A stretch of 64,000 bases of DNA, from NCBI GenBank assembly GCA_035645145.1, contig DASQNC010000068.1, positions 107,336 through 171,335 of the forward strand, read 5' to 3'. Position 1 is the first letter of the stretch, and each line of letters opens with the position of its first letter. Below the pieces are notes generated by a model that did not search any database, had not been told where the DNA came from, and saw only the letters and a program-made list of their open reading frames with translations. The translations under genes were made by a program, and so were the position numbers. Shown here piece after piece: positions 35,416 through 43,816 of this stretch. The stretch is from Azospirillaceae bacterium (lineage in GTDB: Bacteria > Pseudomonadota > Alphaproteobacteria > Azospirillales > Azospirillaceae).

Positions 35416-36069
35416 TCAGACCGGGGTCTTCCGCGACCGCGTGCTGCGGGCCTCTTCCGCCACGGCTTCAAAGGACGACATGCGCACCAGCACGATCGCC
35501 GCCAGGGCCAGATCCCCGTTTCGGAACGCCACGGCCAGCCGCTTGAGGCACCCTTCGATATTCCGCGTGACCCGCGCCGCGACCACATCGATGTCGTTCA
35601 CGTCCTCGGCCGTCGCAAGATCGTGGCGCAGGCGCACAACCTCCGACGCCATATCCGGGTCGGCGGCGTCCGCTTCCTCCGCCGTTGGAACGCCGACTCC
35701 CTCCTGGTCCAGGAGCCAGCGCGCCCGCCGGACCGGATCCTTGAGGATTTCGTAGGCCTTCGTCAGCGCGTCCAGATGCTCGCGCGCGTGCTGGCGCTCA
35801 CGGCCCACGCGGGTGGCGAAGCGTTGCGGGTCCAACGTCCGGCGAAGACCGGTGTATTGCCGCTCAAGCTGTTCCTGCCCGATGTCGAAGCGGCGTTCCA
35901 GGTTCAGCCGCGCGAAGGGGTCCAGGGCCCGCAACGGTTGCAGTGCGCCGCAGGCATGGCAGAACAGGGCACGAGGCGACAAGGCCCGCTGGCAAAGCCA
36001 GCAGCCGATAAGGTCACCCTCGATCAGAACACCGGGGCCGGGCCCACGGCCATTGCCGGTCTTGCTCAT
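35416..36069 (-). CDS. HscB-like co-chaperone lacking the HPD motif
   Basis: A 217-residue protein. The N-terminus has a zinc-binding pair CWLC...CHAC, as in eukaryotic HSCB. A J-domain-like segment follows (FDIGQEQLERQYTGLRRTLDPQRFATR, then EHLDALTKAYEILKDPVRRARWLL), and a C-terminal helical bundle matches the HscB scaffold-binding domain. Where J-proteins have HPD the sequence is DPQ, and I checked the codons (GAC CCG CAA). HPD is needed to stimulate Hsp70 ATPase, so this copy should not work in the standard way. hscA, iscU and iscA are absent around it. Confidence 0.82.
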   Translation of the reverse strand: MSKTGNGRGPGPGVLIEGDLIGCWLCQRALSPRALFCHACGALQPLRALDPFARLNLERRFDIGQEQLERQYTGLRRTLDPQRFATRVGRERQHAREHLDALTKAYEILKDPVRRARWLLDQEGVGVPTAEEADAADPDMASEVVRLRHDLATAEDVNDIDVVAARVTRNIEGCLKRLAVAFRNGDLALAAIVLVRMSSFEAVAEEARSTRSRKTPV

Positions 36070-36198
36070 GCGTGGCCGTCCAAGGGGAACGCCGTCCGTT
36101 CGGCCAGGAAAGACGCCGCCGGTCCGAGCAACGAGAATTAAACATAGGCAGCCCGCGGCGCAACGCCAGTCCGTTCCGAAACGGCAGACCGCCCCCGC

Positions 36199-37296
36199 TC
36201 AAGCGGCCCGGGTGCGTCCGCGGCTGCGACGGTAGAGGTCGCTCCACGCCGCAACGAAGACATCCACGTCCTGCGGTGTGCTCGCCCACCCCAGGCTGAC
36301 CCGCACGGCACAGCGCGCCAAGTCCTCCGCCACCCCCATGGCGGCCAGAACGCGCGACGGCGTGACCTTTCCGGACGAGCAGGCCGACCCGGCGCTGACC
36401 GCGACACCGGCCAGATCCAAGGCCATCACCTGTGTTTCCCCCGGCACGCCGGGCATTCCGATGCAGCTGGTGTTGCCCACGCGCGGGGACTCCGCGCCGA
36501 AGACGACGGCATCGGGGGCAAGCGACCGGATGCGCTCCTCGAGGTCGTCACGCAGAGGGGTCGGGTCGGGAAGGCCCGCCTGGATCGCCTCGGCCGCGGC
36601 GCCGAATCCGATGATCCCCAACAGGTTCTCGGTCCCGGCGCGCCGCCGCTGCTCCTGTCCGCCGCCGCGCAGCAAGGGGGCCAGGGGCACGCCGTCGGGC
36701 ACGACGAGGGCGCCGACACCCGCCGGACCGCCGATCTTGTGGGCCGACAGCGAAACGAAGTCGCCCAGCCCGGCCAGGGGAATTTTGCCCGCGGCCTGGA
36801 CCGCATCGGCAAGCACGAGCGCACCATGGCGCTTGGCCACGGCGCCGACCTCGGCCAAGGGCTGGATGACGCCGGTCTCGTTGTTCACGGCCATCACCGC
36901 GACCAGTGCGGGGCGCGGATCGGCCGCGAGCAGGGCGTCGAGCGCCCCGGGATCCACAATGCCGCGGTGGTCCACGGGGATCACCGCAGCGTCCGGCGCC
37001 GCCACACGCACGGCTTCGTGCTCGACCGCCGAGACCACGAGCCGGCGGCCCGGGACCGCCAGTGCGAGATTGTTCGCCTCGGTCGCGCCGCTGGTGAACA
37101 CGATGCGGGACGGCGGCACCCCCACCAGCGCGCCCACCTTCGCCCGCGCCGCTTCGACCGCCCGCTTCGCCTCGCGGCCGAACCGGTGCACGGACGAGGG
37201 ATTGCCCACCAGGTCCAACCCGGCGGCAAGCGCGGCGCGGACCGCCGGCAGCAGCGGTGCGGTTGCGTTGTAATCGAGATAGACGGCCGTGTTCAT
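36199..37296 (-). CDS. Cysteine desulfurase, NifS/IscS family
   Basis: A PLP enzyme of 365 residues that takes sulfur from cysteine for Fe-S clusters and tRNA thiolation. VYLDYNATAPLLPAV starts the fold, FTSGATEANNLAL is PLP-related, and VEHEAV and MAVNNETGVIQP are conserved. The PLP lysine is in LSAHKIGGPAGVG and the persulfide Cys is in SAGSACSSGKVTPS. It is somewhat shorter than IscS (about 404). It sits in the cysE-to-mnmA run, so sulfur delivery to both the Fe-S system and MnmA is likely. Confidence 0.93.
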   Translation of the reverse strand: MNTAVYLDYNATAPLLPAVRAALAAGLDLVGNPSSVHRFGREAKRAVEAARAKVGALVGVPPSRIVFTSGATEANNLALAVPGRRLVVSAVEHEAVRVAAPDAAVIPVDHRGIVDPGALDALLAADPRPALVAVMAVNNETGVIQPLAEVGAVAKRHGALVLADAVQAAGKIPLAGLGDFVSLSAHKIGGPAGVGALVVPDGVPLAPLLRGGGQEQRRRAGTENLLGIIGFGAAAEAIQAGLPDPTPLRDDLEERIRSLAPDAVVFGAESPRVGNTSCIGMPGVPGETQVMALDLAGVAVSAGSACSSGKVTPSRVLAAMGVAEDLARCAVRVSLGWASTPQDVDVFVAAWSDLYRRSRGRTRAA

Positions 37297-37356
37297 GCCG
37301 GCTGCAAACCCATGGCGACCGTTCGGCCGTGGAGCCCCTTGTTCCCCGGCGGGATA

Positions 37357-38088
37357 TTACCAGCGGACATCCAGGCCCGGCCGCTCCGGCGTGCTGGACA
37401 CCTCGGCCGGCGTACCGGCGGCATCGTTGCCCTGCCGCGCCTCCAACTCTGCGACACGCTGGCGCAGCGCCGAGACCTGTTCGAGGAGCCCGTTCAATGC
37501 CCGCGAGACCGGGTCCGGCAGATCGCCGCAGGGCGTTCCGTAGGCCAGGAAGGGACCGTTCTGCACCGTGGTCCGCGGCTGGACCGGCTTTGCCGGAATG
37601 CCCACAACGGTCGTGCCGGCCGGGACGTCCTGGACCACGACGGCGTTGGCACCGATACGCGCGCCCTGCCCGATGTGGATGGCCCCCAGCACCTGGGCGC
37701 CCGCCCCCACGATCACGCCGTCTTCCAGCGTCGGGTGGCGCTTGGTGCCGCGGGCAAGCGAGGTGCCGCCGAGCGTAACCCCTTGATAGAGCATCACATC
37801 GTCGCCGACGACGGCTGTTTCGCCGATCACGACGCCCATGCCGTGGTCGATGAAGAAGCGGCGCCCGATGGTGGCGCCCGGATGGATTTCGATGCCGGTC
37901 ATCCAACGCGCCAGCTGCGAAACGGCGGTTGCCGTGAACCGCCAGCCGCGGCGCCAGGCGGCATTGGCCACGCGATGCATGGTGACGGCCAGGAAGCCAG
38001 GATAGAGAAGGGCCACCTCCCAGCGGGAACGGGCGGCGGGATCGCGGGCGATGATACTGTCGATCTCATCGCGAAGCGTCTTGAACAC
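37357..38088 (-). CDS. cysE: Serine O-acetyltransferase
   Basis: Makes O-acetylserine, the carbon acceptor for cysteine synthesis. FKTLRDEIDSIIARDPAARS starts the N-terminal helices, and the left-handed beta-helix follows (GIEIHPGATIGRRFFIDHGMGVVIGETAVVGDD, with the catalytic His). The C-terminus ends in a long Gln/Glu-rich coiled-coil-like tail. GTG 38088 is chosen because it begins the conserved region and has GGGG seven bases upstream. 60 bases separate it from the desulfurase gene. The product feeds cysteine to the next enzyme in the same transcript. Confidence 0.92.
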   Translation of the reverse strand: MFKTLRDEIDSIIARDPAARSRWEVALLYPGFLAVTMHRVANAAWRRGWRFTATAVSQLARWMTGIEIHPGATIGRRFFIDHGMGVVIGETAVVGDDVMLYQGVTLGGTSLARGTKRHPTLEDGVIVGAGAQVLGAIHIGQGARIGANAVVVQDVPAGTTVVGIPAKPVQPRTTVQNGPFLAYGTPCGDLPDPVSRALNGLLEQVSALRQRVAELEARQGNDAAGTPAEVSSTPERPGLDVRW

Positions 38089-38181
38089 AAATCGCCCCAC
38101 TGTGCTATAGTCCCACGCCCTCGGCCTGGCCACAACCGCCGCGCGACAAATCGGTACAGCGGCCACACCGGGGCATATGGT

Positions 38182-38206
38182 ATGACCCACCATAGTGGTC
38201 AAGTAT
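38182..38206. promoter_or_regulatory. Putative IscR-type operator before cysE
   Basis: On the minus strand this 25-base site begins ATACTTGACCAC and ends GTGGGTCAT. It matches the E. coli type-1 IscR consensus at roughly 19 of 25 positions by eye. It also contains a TTGACC -35-like box pointing to cysE, with CATATG about 17 bases further. The alpha/beta hydrolase gene lies on the other side. Confidence 0.5.
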
Positions 38207-38309
38207 GCCCCAAGGTGCGGGGCACCCTGGCCCGGAGCTTGTCAGGAATGGTTCCAAGGCCATGGATGCCACTTCCCCCGCGTAAAGGCGCTGAACGGAC
38301 GATACCGAA

Positions 38310-38969
38310 ATGCCCGAAGTGATCATCAACGGTCCCGCCGGCCGGATCGAGGCGCGCTACCATCACTCGAAGCAGCCGAACGCGCCCATCGCGCTGTTCC
38401 TGCACCCCCACCCGCAGTTCGGCGGGACGATGAACAACCGCATCGTCTACACGCTGTTCCATGCCTACGCGAAGCGCGGGTTCTCGTGCCTGCGCTTCAA
38501 CTTCCGCGGCGTGGGGCGGAGCCAGGGCACCTATGACAAGGGTGAAGGCGAACTGGCCGACGCCGCAAGCGCGCTCGACTGGCTGCAGACCTGGAACCCC
38601 AACGCCAAGGCCTGCTGGATCGCCGGTTTCTCGTTCGGGGCCTGGATCGGCATGCAGTTGCTGATGCGCCGGCCCGAGATCGACGGCTTCATCTCGGTGG
38701 CACCGCCGGCCAACATGTTCGACTTCAGCTTCCTGGCCCCCTGCCCCTCCTCCGGCCTGATCGTCTATGGCGACAAGGACGAGGTGGTCCCGGAGGCGGC
38801 GATCCAGAAGCTGGCGACCAACCTGCGCAAGCAGAAGGACATCGTCGTCGAAGCGCGGAAGGTCGAAGGTGCCAACCACTACTTCCAGAACCGGATCGAC
38901 GAGTTGAACCAGGTCATCGACGCCTATCTGGACCAGGTCCTGGGCGTCGAAATGGTCGACGCGCGGTAG
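38310..38969 (+). CDS. Alpha/beta hydrolase
   Basis: A 219-residue cytosolic hydrolase. The first glycine-rich turn is FLHPHPQFGGTMNN. The nucleophile elbow is AGFSFGAW (G-x-S-x-G). VYGDKDEVV and the final ANHYF provide the probable Asp and His. This small one-domain type often neighbours Fe-S assembly genes in alphaproteobacteria, next to iscR. Here it is divergent from the cysE operon and shares the putative IscR site. The substrate is unknown. Confidence 0.85.
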   Translation: MPEVIINGPAGRIEARYHHSKQPNAPIALFLHPHPQFGGTMNNRIVYTLFHAYAKRGFSCLRFNFRGVGRSQGTYDKGEGELADAASALDWLQTWNPNAKACWIAGFSFGAWIGMQLLMRRPEIDGFISVAPPANMFDFSFLAPCPSSGLIVYGDKDEVVPEAAIQKLATNLRKQKDIVVEARKVEGANHYFQNRIDELNQVIDAYLDQVLGVEMVDAR

Positions 38970-39065
38970 ACGCATCCGTGCCCCGGGCCGTGCCGCCCCC
39001 CGGCGGCACGGTCACCCAAGGCGGCGGGCGCGCCCATGGTGCGCCCCAACGGGACCGGTGGGACC

Positions 39066-40319
39066 ATGTCCAAGTTCAAGTCGGATTTCCTGCGCCTGCT
39101 GGATGAGCGCGGTTACATCCACCAGTGCACCGATTTCGAGGCGCTGGACGATCTGGCGGCCAAGGGCCCCATCACCGGATACATCGGCTTCGACGCAACC
39201 GCCGACAGTCTGCATGTGGGCAGCCTGGTCCAGATCATGCTGCTGCGCCGCCTGCAGCAGACCGGGCACCGCCCGATCGCGCTGATGGGCGGCGGCACCA
39301 CCAAGATCGGCGACCCATCGTTCCGGGACGACAGCCGCCCGCTGCTGAACGACGAGCAGATCGAGCGGAACCTGGCCGGCATCCGCAAGGTCTTCACTTC
39401 GTACCTGAGCTTCGGCGACGGCCCCAACGGCGCCGTCATGGCGAACAATGCCGAGTGGCTGGACCAGCTCAGCTACATTCCGTTCCTGCGGGACGTGGGT
39501 CGGCATTTCACGATCAACCGGATGCTGACCTTCGAGTCGGTCAAGATCCGGCTCGACCGGGAACAGCCGCTGACGTTCCTGGAATTCAACTACATGATCC
39601 TCCAGGCCTACGACTTCGTGGAGCTGAACCGCCGCCTGGGCTGCGTGCTGCAGATGGGCGGCTCGGACCAGTGGGGGAACATTGTCAACGGGGTGGAGCT
39701 GGGCCGGCGCATTTCGCAGGCCTCGCTGTTCGGCCTCACCTCGCCGCTGATCACCACCGCGTCGGGCGCCAAGATGGGCAAGACCGCCGCGGGTGCGGTG
39801 TGGCTGAACGCGGAGAAGCTCCCCGCCTACGATTTCTGGCAGTACTGGCGCAACACCGAGGATGCGGACGTGGGCCGCTTCCTGGGCCTGTTCACCGACC
39901 TGCCGATGGGCGAGGTCCGCCGGCTGGCCGCACTTCAGGGCGCCGAGATCAACGAGGCGAAGAAGATCCTGGCCGACGAGGCCACCCGGATGTGCCATGG
40001 CGAGGCGGCTGCGGCCGAGGCCGCCGAAACCGCCCGCCGGACCTTCGAGGAAGGTGCGCTGGGCGAGGGTCTGCCGACCATCGACCTGCCGCGCGACCGT
40101 CTTGCGACCGGCGTCCAGGTGGTCGAACTGCTGCGCCTGGCGGGCCTGGTCCCGTCCAACGGCGAGGCACGCCGCCTCATCAAGGGCGGTGGCGCACGGG
40201 TGAACGACCGACCGGTGGCGGACGAGGCCGCCGTGGCGACCCTCGACGATGTCGGGCCGGAAGGCGCCATCAAGCTGTCGGCCGGCAAGAAGCGGCACGC
40301 CCTGGTGCGCCCGGCCTGA
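39066..40319 (+). CDS. tyrS: Tyrosyl-tRNA synthetase
   Basis: A class I synthetase of 417 residues. The HIGH-like motif is in [11 protein letters not shown], and the KMSKS-like motif is KMGKTAAG. The tyrosine pocket includes [19 protein letters not shown] and [10 protein letters not shown]. The S4-like RNA-binding domain ends the chain ([27 protein letters not shown]). ATG 39066 begins [16 protein letters not shown]. An upstream ATG at 39036 would add ten residues. It is followed by a hairpin shared with the converging AsmA-like gene. Confidence 0.95.
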   Translation: MSKFKSDFLRLLDERGYIHQCTDFEALDDLAAKGPITGYIGFDATADSLHVGSLVQIMLLRRLQQTGHRPIALMGGGTTKIGDPSFRDDSRPLLNDEQIERNLAGIRKVFTSYLSFGDGPNGAVMANNAEWLDQLSYIPFLRDVGRHFTINRMLTFESVKIRLDREQPLTFLEFNYMILQAYDFVELNRRLGCVLQMGGSDQWGNIVNGVELGRRISQASLFGLTSPLITTASGAKMGKTAAGAVWLNAEKLPAYDFWQYWRNTEDADVGRFLGLFTDLPMGEVRRLAALQGAEINEAKKILADEATRMCHGEAAAAEAAETARRTFEEGALGEGLPTIDLPRDRLATGVQVVELLRLAGLVPSNGEARRLIKGGGARVNDRPVADEAAVATLDDVGPEGAIKLSAGKKRHALVRPA

Positions 40320-40338
40320 CCAGCGGCGAATAACGACT

Positions 40339-40364
40339 GCGCAGGGGCGTGTCCGCCCCTGCGC
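40339..40364. terminator. Hairpin between tyrS and the AsmA-like gene
   Basis: Perfect 11-base-pair stem GCGCAGGGGCG with its complement (40339-40349 and 40354-40364, loop TGTC) reaching the stop of the converging gene. No U-run. Confidence 0.6.
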
Positions 40365-43300
40365 TAATCGTTCTGCGGTCCGGGATTATCGTTCGGCGGC
40401 GGCGGCTCGGAGCGGCCCGACACGTTCGGGAAGAACAGCCGCCGCAGGAACCCGGGCGCCAGCAGCGACAGCGGGTTCACGCTCACGTCGGGGTCGGCCA
40501 GGTGGCCGTTGAGGCGCCAGTTCGCGGCCAGAATACCCTGCCCTTCGCCGCCCGTGATCAGGTCGCCCAGCAACGGAATCGCCCCGATCACCCGGTTGAT
40601 GCCATAGAGCGGGACGATGGTGCCGGTCAATTGGCCGGTCCAGGCATCGGGATCGACGCGTCCCTCGGCGGTCAGGCCGATGGAGCCACCCCAGGCCCGC
40701 CCCTTCTCCAGGTGCACACCCTGGTCGTTCCAGAGGAAGTCGCCAACCAGCCTGTTGAAGCTGACGCCGTCGCTGCCCAGAAGGTCGTTCAGCCCCGACA
40801 GGGACAGGCCGTTGAACAGGCGTGCCAGGAACGGCATCTGGACGACGTGGAACTGATCGGCCTCGATACGGCCGGCAAGCCACACGTCCGGCTGCCCGCG
40901 GACGTGCCGCCCGGAAACGACCAGGCGCCCGCCGCGGACACGGTCGTCCACATTCAACCCGTCGAGGGCCCGGCCGAAATCGCCGGTTTCCAATTGGAAC
41001 CGGCCCCCGTCCCCCTCCGGTGAGTAACGGAACAGGAGCCGGGCGTCGCCGGCGCTCGCCGCCACGTCGGCCCGGCGCAGCGCCTTGCCCACTGTGTCGA
41101 GGCTGCCGACGACCGAGGACAGTTCCCGGTCCTCTCCCAGCACGACGCGGCCGAACTCCACATCCATCTCCACCGGGGTCCGATCCTTGTCCTGCGGCGG
41201 CGGACGGCCCTTGCCGTCGTCGGGCTCCTCGGCCTCGAGGATCGGCCGCAGATCCAGGACCGCGCCCGTCGCCCGCACGCGCCAACCGGGGTTCTTGCGC
41301 GCCGCCTCCACTTGCAGGCGGGTCTCCCCCACCGCGAACTCGCGGATATCCACCCGCTCGATCTCGCCTCCGCCCTTGCGGAACGCGATCGACGCTTCCG
41401 CCCTCAAGCCGGGCCCCCGGACGCGGACGACGGGTATGGCTGCGACGCCCTGTTTGGCCAGGAGCATCTCCACACGCGCGGATCCGGGTTCGCCCGGCTT
41501 TTTGGACCATGCGATTTCCGGAAGCGAAACCGTCGCGCGCGCCAGATCCATCTCCGCGACGAGCCGCTCCTGGCCCTTGCCGGCCGATGAAATGTCGGCG
41601 CGCACCGGAACGGGCCCCATCACCATGGGCAGCAGCGGCAGGTCCAATCGGCGCCGCGCCTCCTCGTCCAGGTTGCCGCGCAGTTCCAAGCGGCGGCCGG
41701 CCTCCTTGCCGCTGAAAACCTCGTTCCAGGCGGCGGTCACCGGCACCCCGTTGAGCCGCACCGGCCCCCGCAGCTCCATCCGGTGCAGGTCCAACGACAG
41801 GTCGAACCGCCCGTCGGTCGCGTCGATGTCCGGTGCCACCTCCTTGATCCGGGCGTTGTTGACCTTCGCCGCGACCTTCAACCCCATGTCCTCGACCTCA
41901 AGGTCGAGCCGCAGCGGAATGTTGAAGTCCAACGTCGCGTCAAAGGTCCCGGAAATGCGGGACGGCGGCATCTCGAACCGGCGGGCCAGACGCAGGGGTT
42001 CGTGGTCGATGACGGCCATGGCCACCGGCAACGGCCCGGTGACCGGTACGGTGATGAGGGCGGTTTCGGACTCGTCGCGCAGGCCCTGGAGACGGATGCG
42101 GGCCTCGCCCACCGCAAGCTCGCCGAGTTTGGCGGGGGCGGTCTTGATCTCGAACGCGTCCAGGTCGAACCGGGCGGTTCCGTCCACGCCGGTGACCGGA
42201 GGCAAAGGCCGGTAGTAATGGACGGTGACGCCCCGGAAATCGATGGTCCCGTCCAGACCGTCGATCCGCGGGGCGATGGCCCCCGACAGGGGCAGGGAAC
42301 CGGAAACCGTCGCCTGCGCCGCATCCACGACGCCGTCCTCCAGGTTTTCGACCACCCACTCCCGCGCGCCCGGCGCGGCCTGCTCCGGCCAGCGGCGACG
42401 CAGGTCCGCGACCGGCAGGCCGCGCACCGCGGCCGCCAGAAGCCAATCCACCCGATCCTCGGCGGGAACATGGACCACCCAGCCGTCCGCCGATATGCGG
42501 GGCCCGCCCAGGTCGATCTCCAACCGTTCCAGATCCAGCCGCCCGGCCGGCACGTTCACCCCGGCGTCCAGCAGGAACGAGCCGATCTCCACCGGATCGG
42601 GACCCATGCCGGGAAACGCGATGCGGCCCTGGCCGCCGCGAAGCGTCACGCGACCGGTGCCCGGTGTATCGTCCGGACCTAGGCGCACCTGGGCGTTGCC
42701 ATCCACCACGATGTCCGCGCCGGCCAGCACGTCGCCATCCGTCAGCAAAGGCGCCAGCGACGGCAGAGGTATCCGCTCCACCCAGGCTTCCAGGCGCCGG
42801 CCGCCGTCCGCCTCGGGCGCCCCCAACGCCGCGACGAGGCGCCCGGACCCGTCCGCGCGCTCCACCCCGGCACGCGCGCCGACCAATTGGAACGCTCGGT
42901 CGAAATCGACCTCGACCTCGCCATTGACGGTCCAGTTCAAACGCCCGATGGGACCCAGCTCCGGCGCCACCGCCACAAGGTCCCGAAGGGAAATGGCCCC
43001 GGCTTTCATGGAAAACCGTATGCGGCCGTCGTCGAAGTTGTAGCGCCCGTCCACCACCAGCGTGGTCGCCCCGGCGCCCAGCAGGACGGTCAGCCCGCCA
43101 TCCAGCGACAAGCCGCCGGCCTCGCGGACCAGGGTGATGTCGGCGCGGGCCGCCTCCCATGTGAAGCCGGCCCGCAGGTCGTCCACCACCAGCTCGCCTT
43201 CCACGATGCTCACTTGCGACAGGCGGCCGAAGGGCAGGGACGGGTCCGGCCGGCCCAGCAACGCCTTCACCAGCGCATCACCGAAACTGGGCCCCTGGTC

Positions 43301-43768
43301 GGCCGCGGCGGCCGTCGGCCGGACGTCGAGCACCAGCGAGCCGTTCTCCAGCCGCGTCAGGTAGATCAGCGGACGGACCAGTTCGAGTTCGGTGGGGGAA
43401 ACGGTGCCGAGCAGAAGCGACTGCATGTCGAGGTTGATGCCCATTTCGGGCACCATGACCAGCCGTCCGCCCCCCTGCCCCCCCGTCTGGCCGGTGTCGG
43501 CGGCGATGCGCTTGGCCCGCACTTCCAACGGCCGCGACCACCCGCCCCAGGTCAGCACCAGCTCGCCGACGCTGATGCGCATGCCCTGGCCCTCGTTCTC
43601 CCGCTCCAGCGCGGCTTCGAGGTAGGGGCCCAGGAAGTCCAGCGAGATGGGGCCCTGCTGCAAGCGCCAGATCAGCAGGCCGGCAAGCACGACGATCCCG
43701 GCCACGACGGCGGCCAGGACCTCCAGCGCGAGGATCAGCGTGCGGCGCACGGCGGGAAAGCGCATCAT
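40364..43768 (-). CDS. Large AsmA/DUF3971-type envelope protein
   Basis: An 1134-residue protein with one N-terminal membrane anchor (LILALEVLAAVVAGIVVLAGLLIW) and a very long, repetitive beta-rich periplasmic part, ending in an AsmA-like C-terminal domain (GRLVVSGRHV, LFNGLSLSGLNDLLGSDGVSFNRLVGDFLW, GSIGLTAEGRVDPDAWTGQLTGTIVPLYGINRVIGAIPLLGDLI). YhdP/TamB-type proteins of this size form grooves that move lipids between membranes. The start ATG 43768 follows GGAGG at five bases (ATG 43765 at eight). It is divergent from glnE with 48 bases between, an order kept in related genomes. Confidence 0.87.
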   Translation of the reverse strand: MMRFPAVRRTLILALEVLAAVVAGIVVLAGLLIWRLQQGPISLDFLGPYLEAALERENEGQGMRISVGELVLTWGGWSRPLEVRAKRIAADTGQTGGQGGGRLVMVPEMGINLDMQSLLLGTVSPTELELVRPLIYLTRLENGSLVLDVRPTAAAADQGPSFGDALVKALLGRPDPSLPFGRLSQVSIVEGELVVDDLRAGFTWEAARADITLVREAGGLSLDGGLTVLLGAGATTLVVDGRYNFDDGRIRFSMKAGAISLRDLVAVAPELGPIGRLNWTVNGEVEVDFDRAFQLVGARAGVERADGSGRLVAALGAPEADGGRRLEAWVERIPLPSLAPLLTDGDVLAGADIVVDGNAQVRLGPDDTPGTGRVTLRGGQGRIAFPGMGPDPVEIGSFLLDAGVNVPAGRLDLERLEIDLGGPRISADGWVVHVPAEDRVDWLLAAAVRGLPVADLRRRWPEQAAPGAREWVVENLEDGVVDAAQATVSGSLPLSGAIAPRIDGLDGTIDFRGVTVHYYRPLPPVTGVDGTARFDLDAFEIKTAPAKLGELAVGEARIRLQGLRDESETALITVPVTGPLPVAMAVIDHEPLRLARRFEMPPSRISGTFDATLDFNIPLRLDLEVEDMGLKVAAKVNNARIKEVAPDIDATDGRFDLSLDLHRMELRGPVRLNGVPVTAAWNEVFSGKEAGRRLELRGNLDEEARRRLDLPLLPMVMGPVPVRADISSAGKGQERLVAEMDLARATVSLPEIAWSKKPGEPGSARVEMLLAKQGVAAIPVVRVRGPGLRAEASIAFRKGGGEIERVDIREFAVGETRLQVEAARKNPGWRVRATGAVLDLRPILEAEEPDDGKGRPPPQDKDRTPVEMDVEFGRVVLGEDRELSSVVGSLDTVGKALRRADVAASAGDARLLFRYSPEGDGGRFQLETGDFGRALDGLNVDDRVRGGRLVVSGRHVRGQPDVWLAGRIEADQFHVVQMPFLARLFNGLSLSGLNDLLGSDGVSFNRLVGDFLWNDQGVHLEKGRAWGGSIGLTAEGRVDPDAWTGQLTGTIVPLYGINRVIGAIPLLGDLITGGEGQGILAANWRLNGHLADPDVSVNPLSLLAPGFLRRLFFPNVSGRSEPPPPNDNPGPQND

Positions 43769-43816
43769 CGGCGCCTCCGCCCCACGTCGGGGCGGACGAA
43801 CCGCCGGAACGCGCCC

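Noticed and set aside
42887..43816. Long N-terminal extension of glnE
   Set aside because: It is antisense to the AsmA-like gene and unrelated to GlnE. The family sequence begins at 43817.
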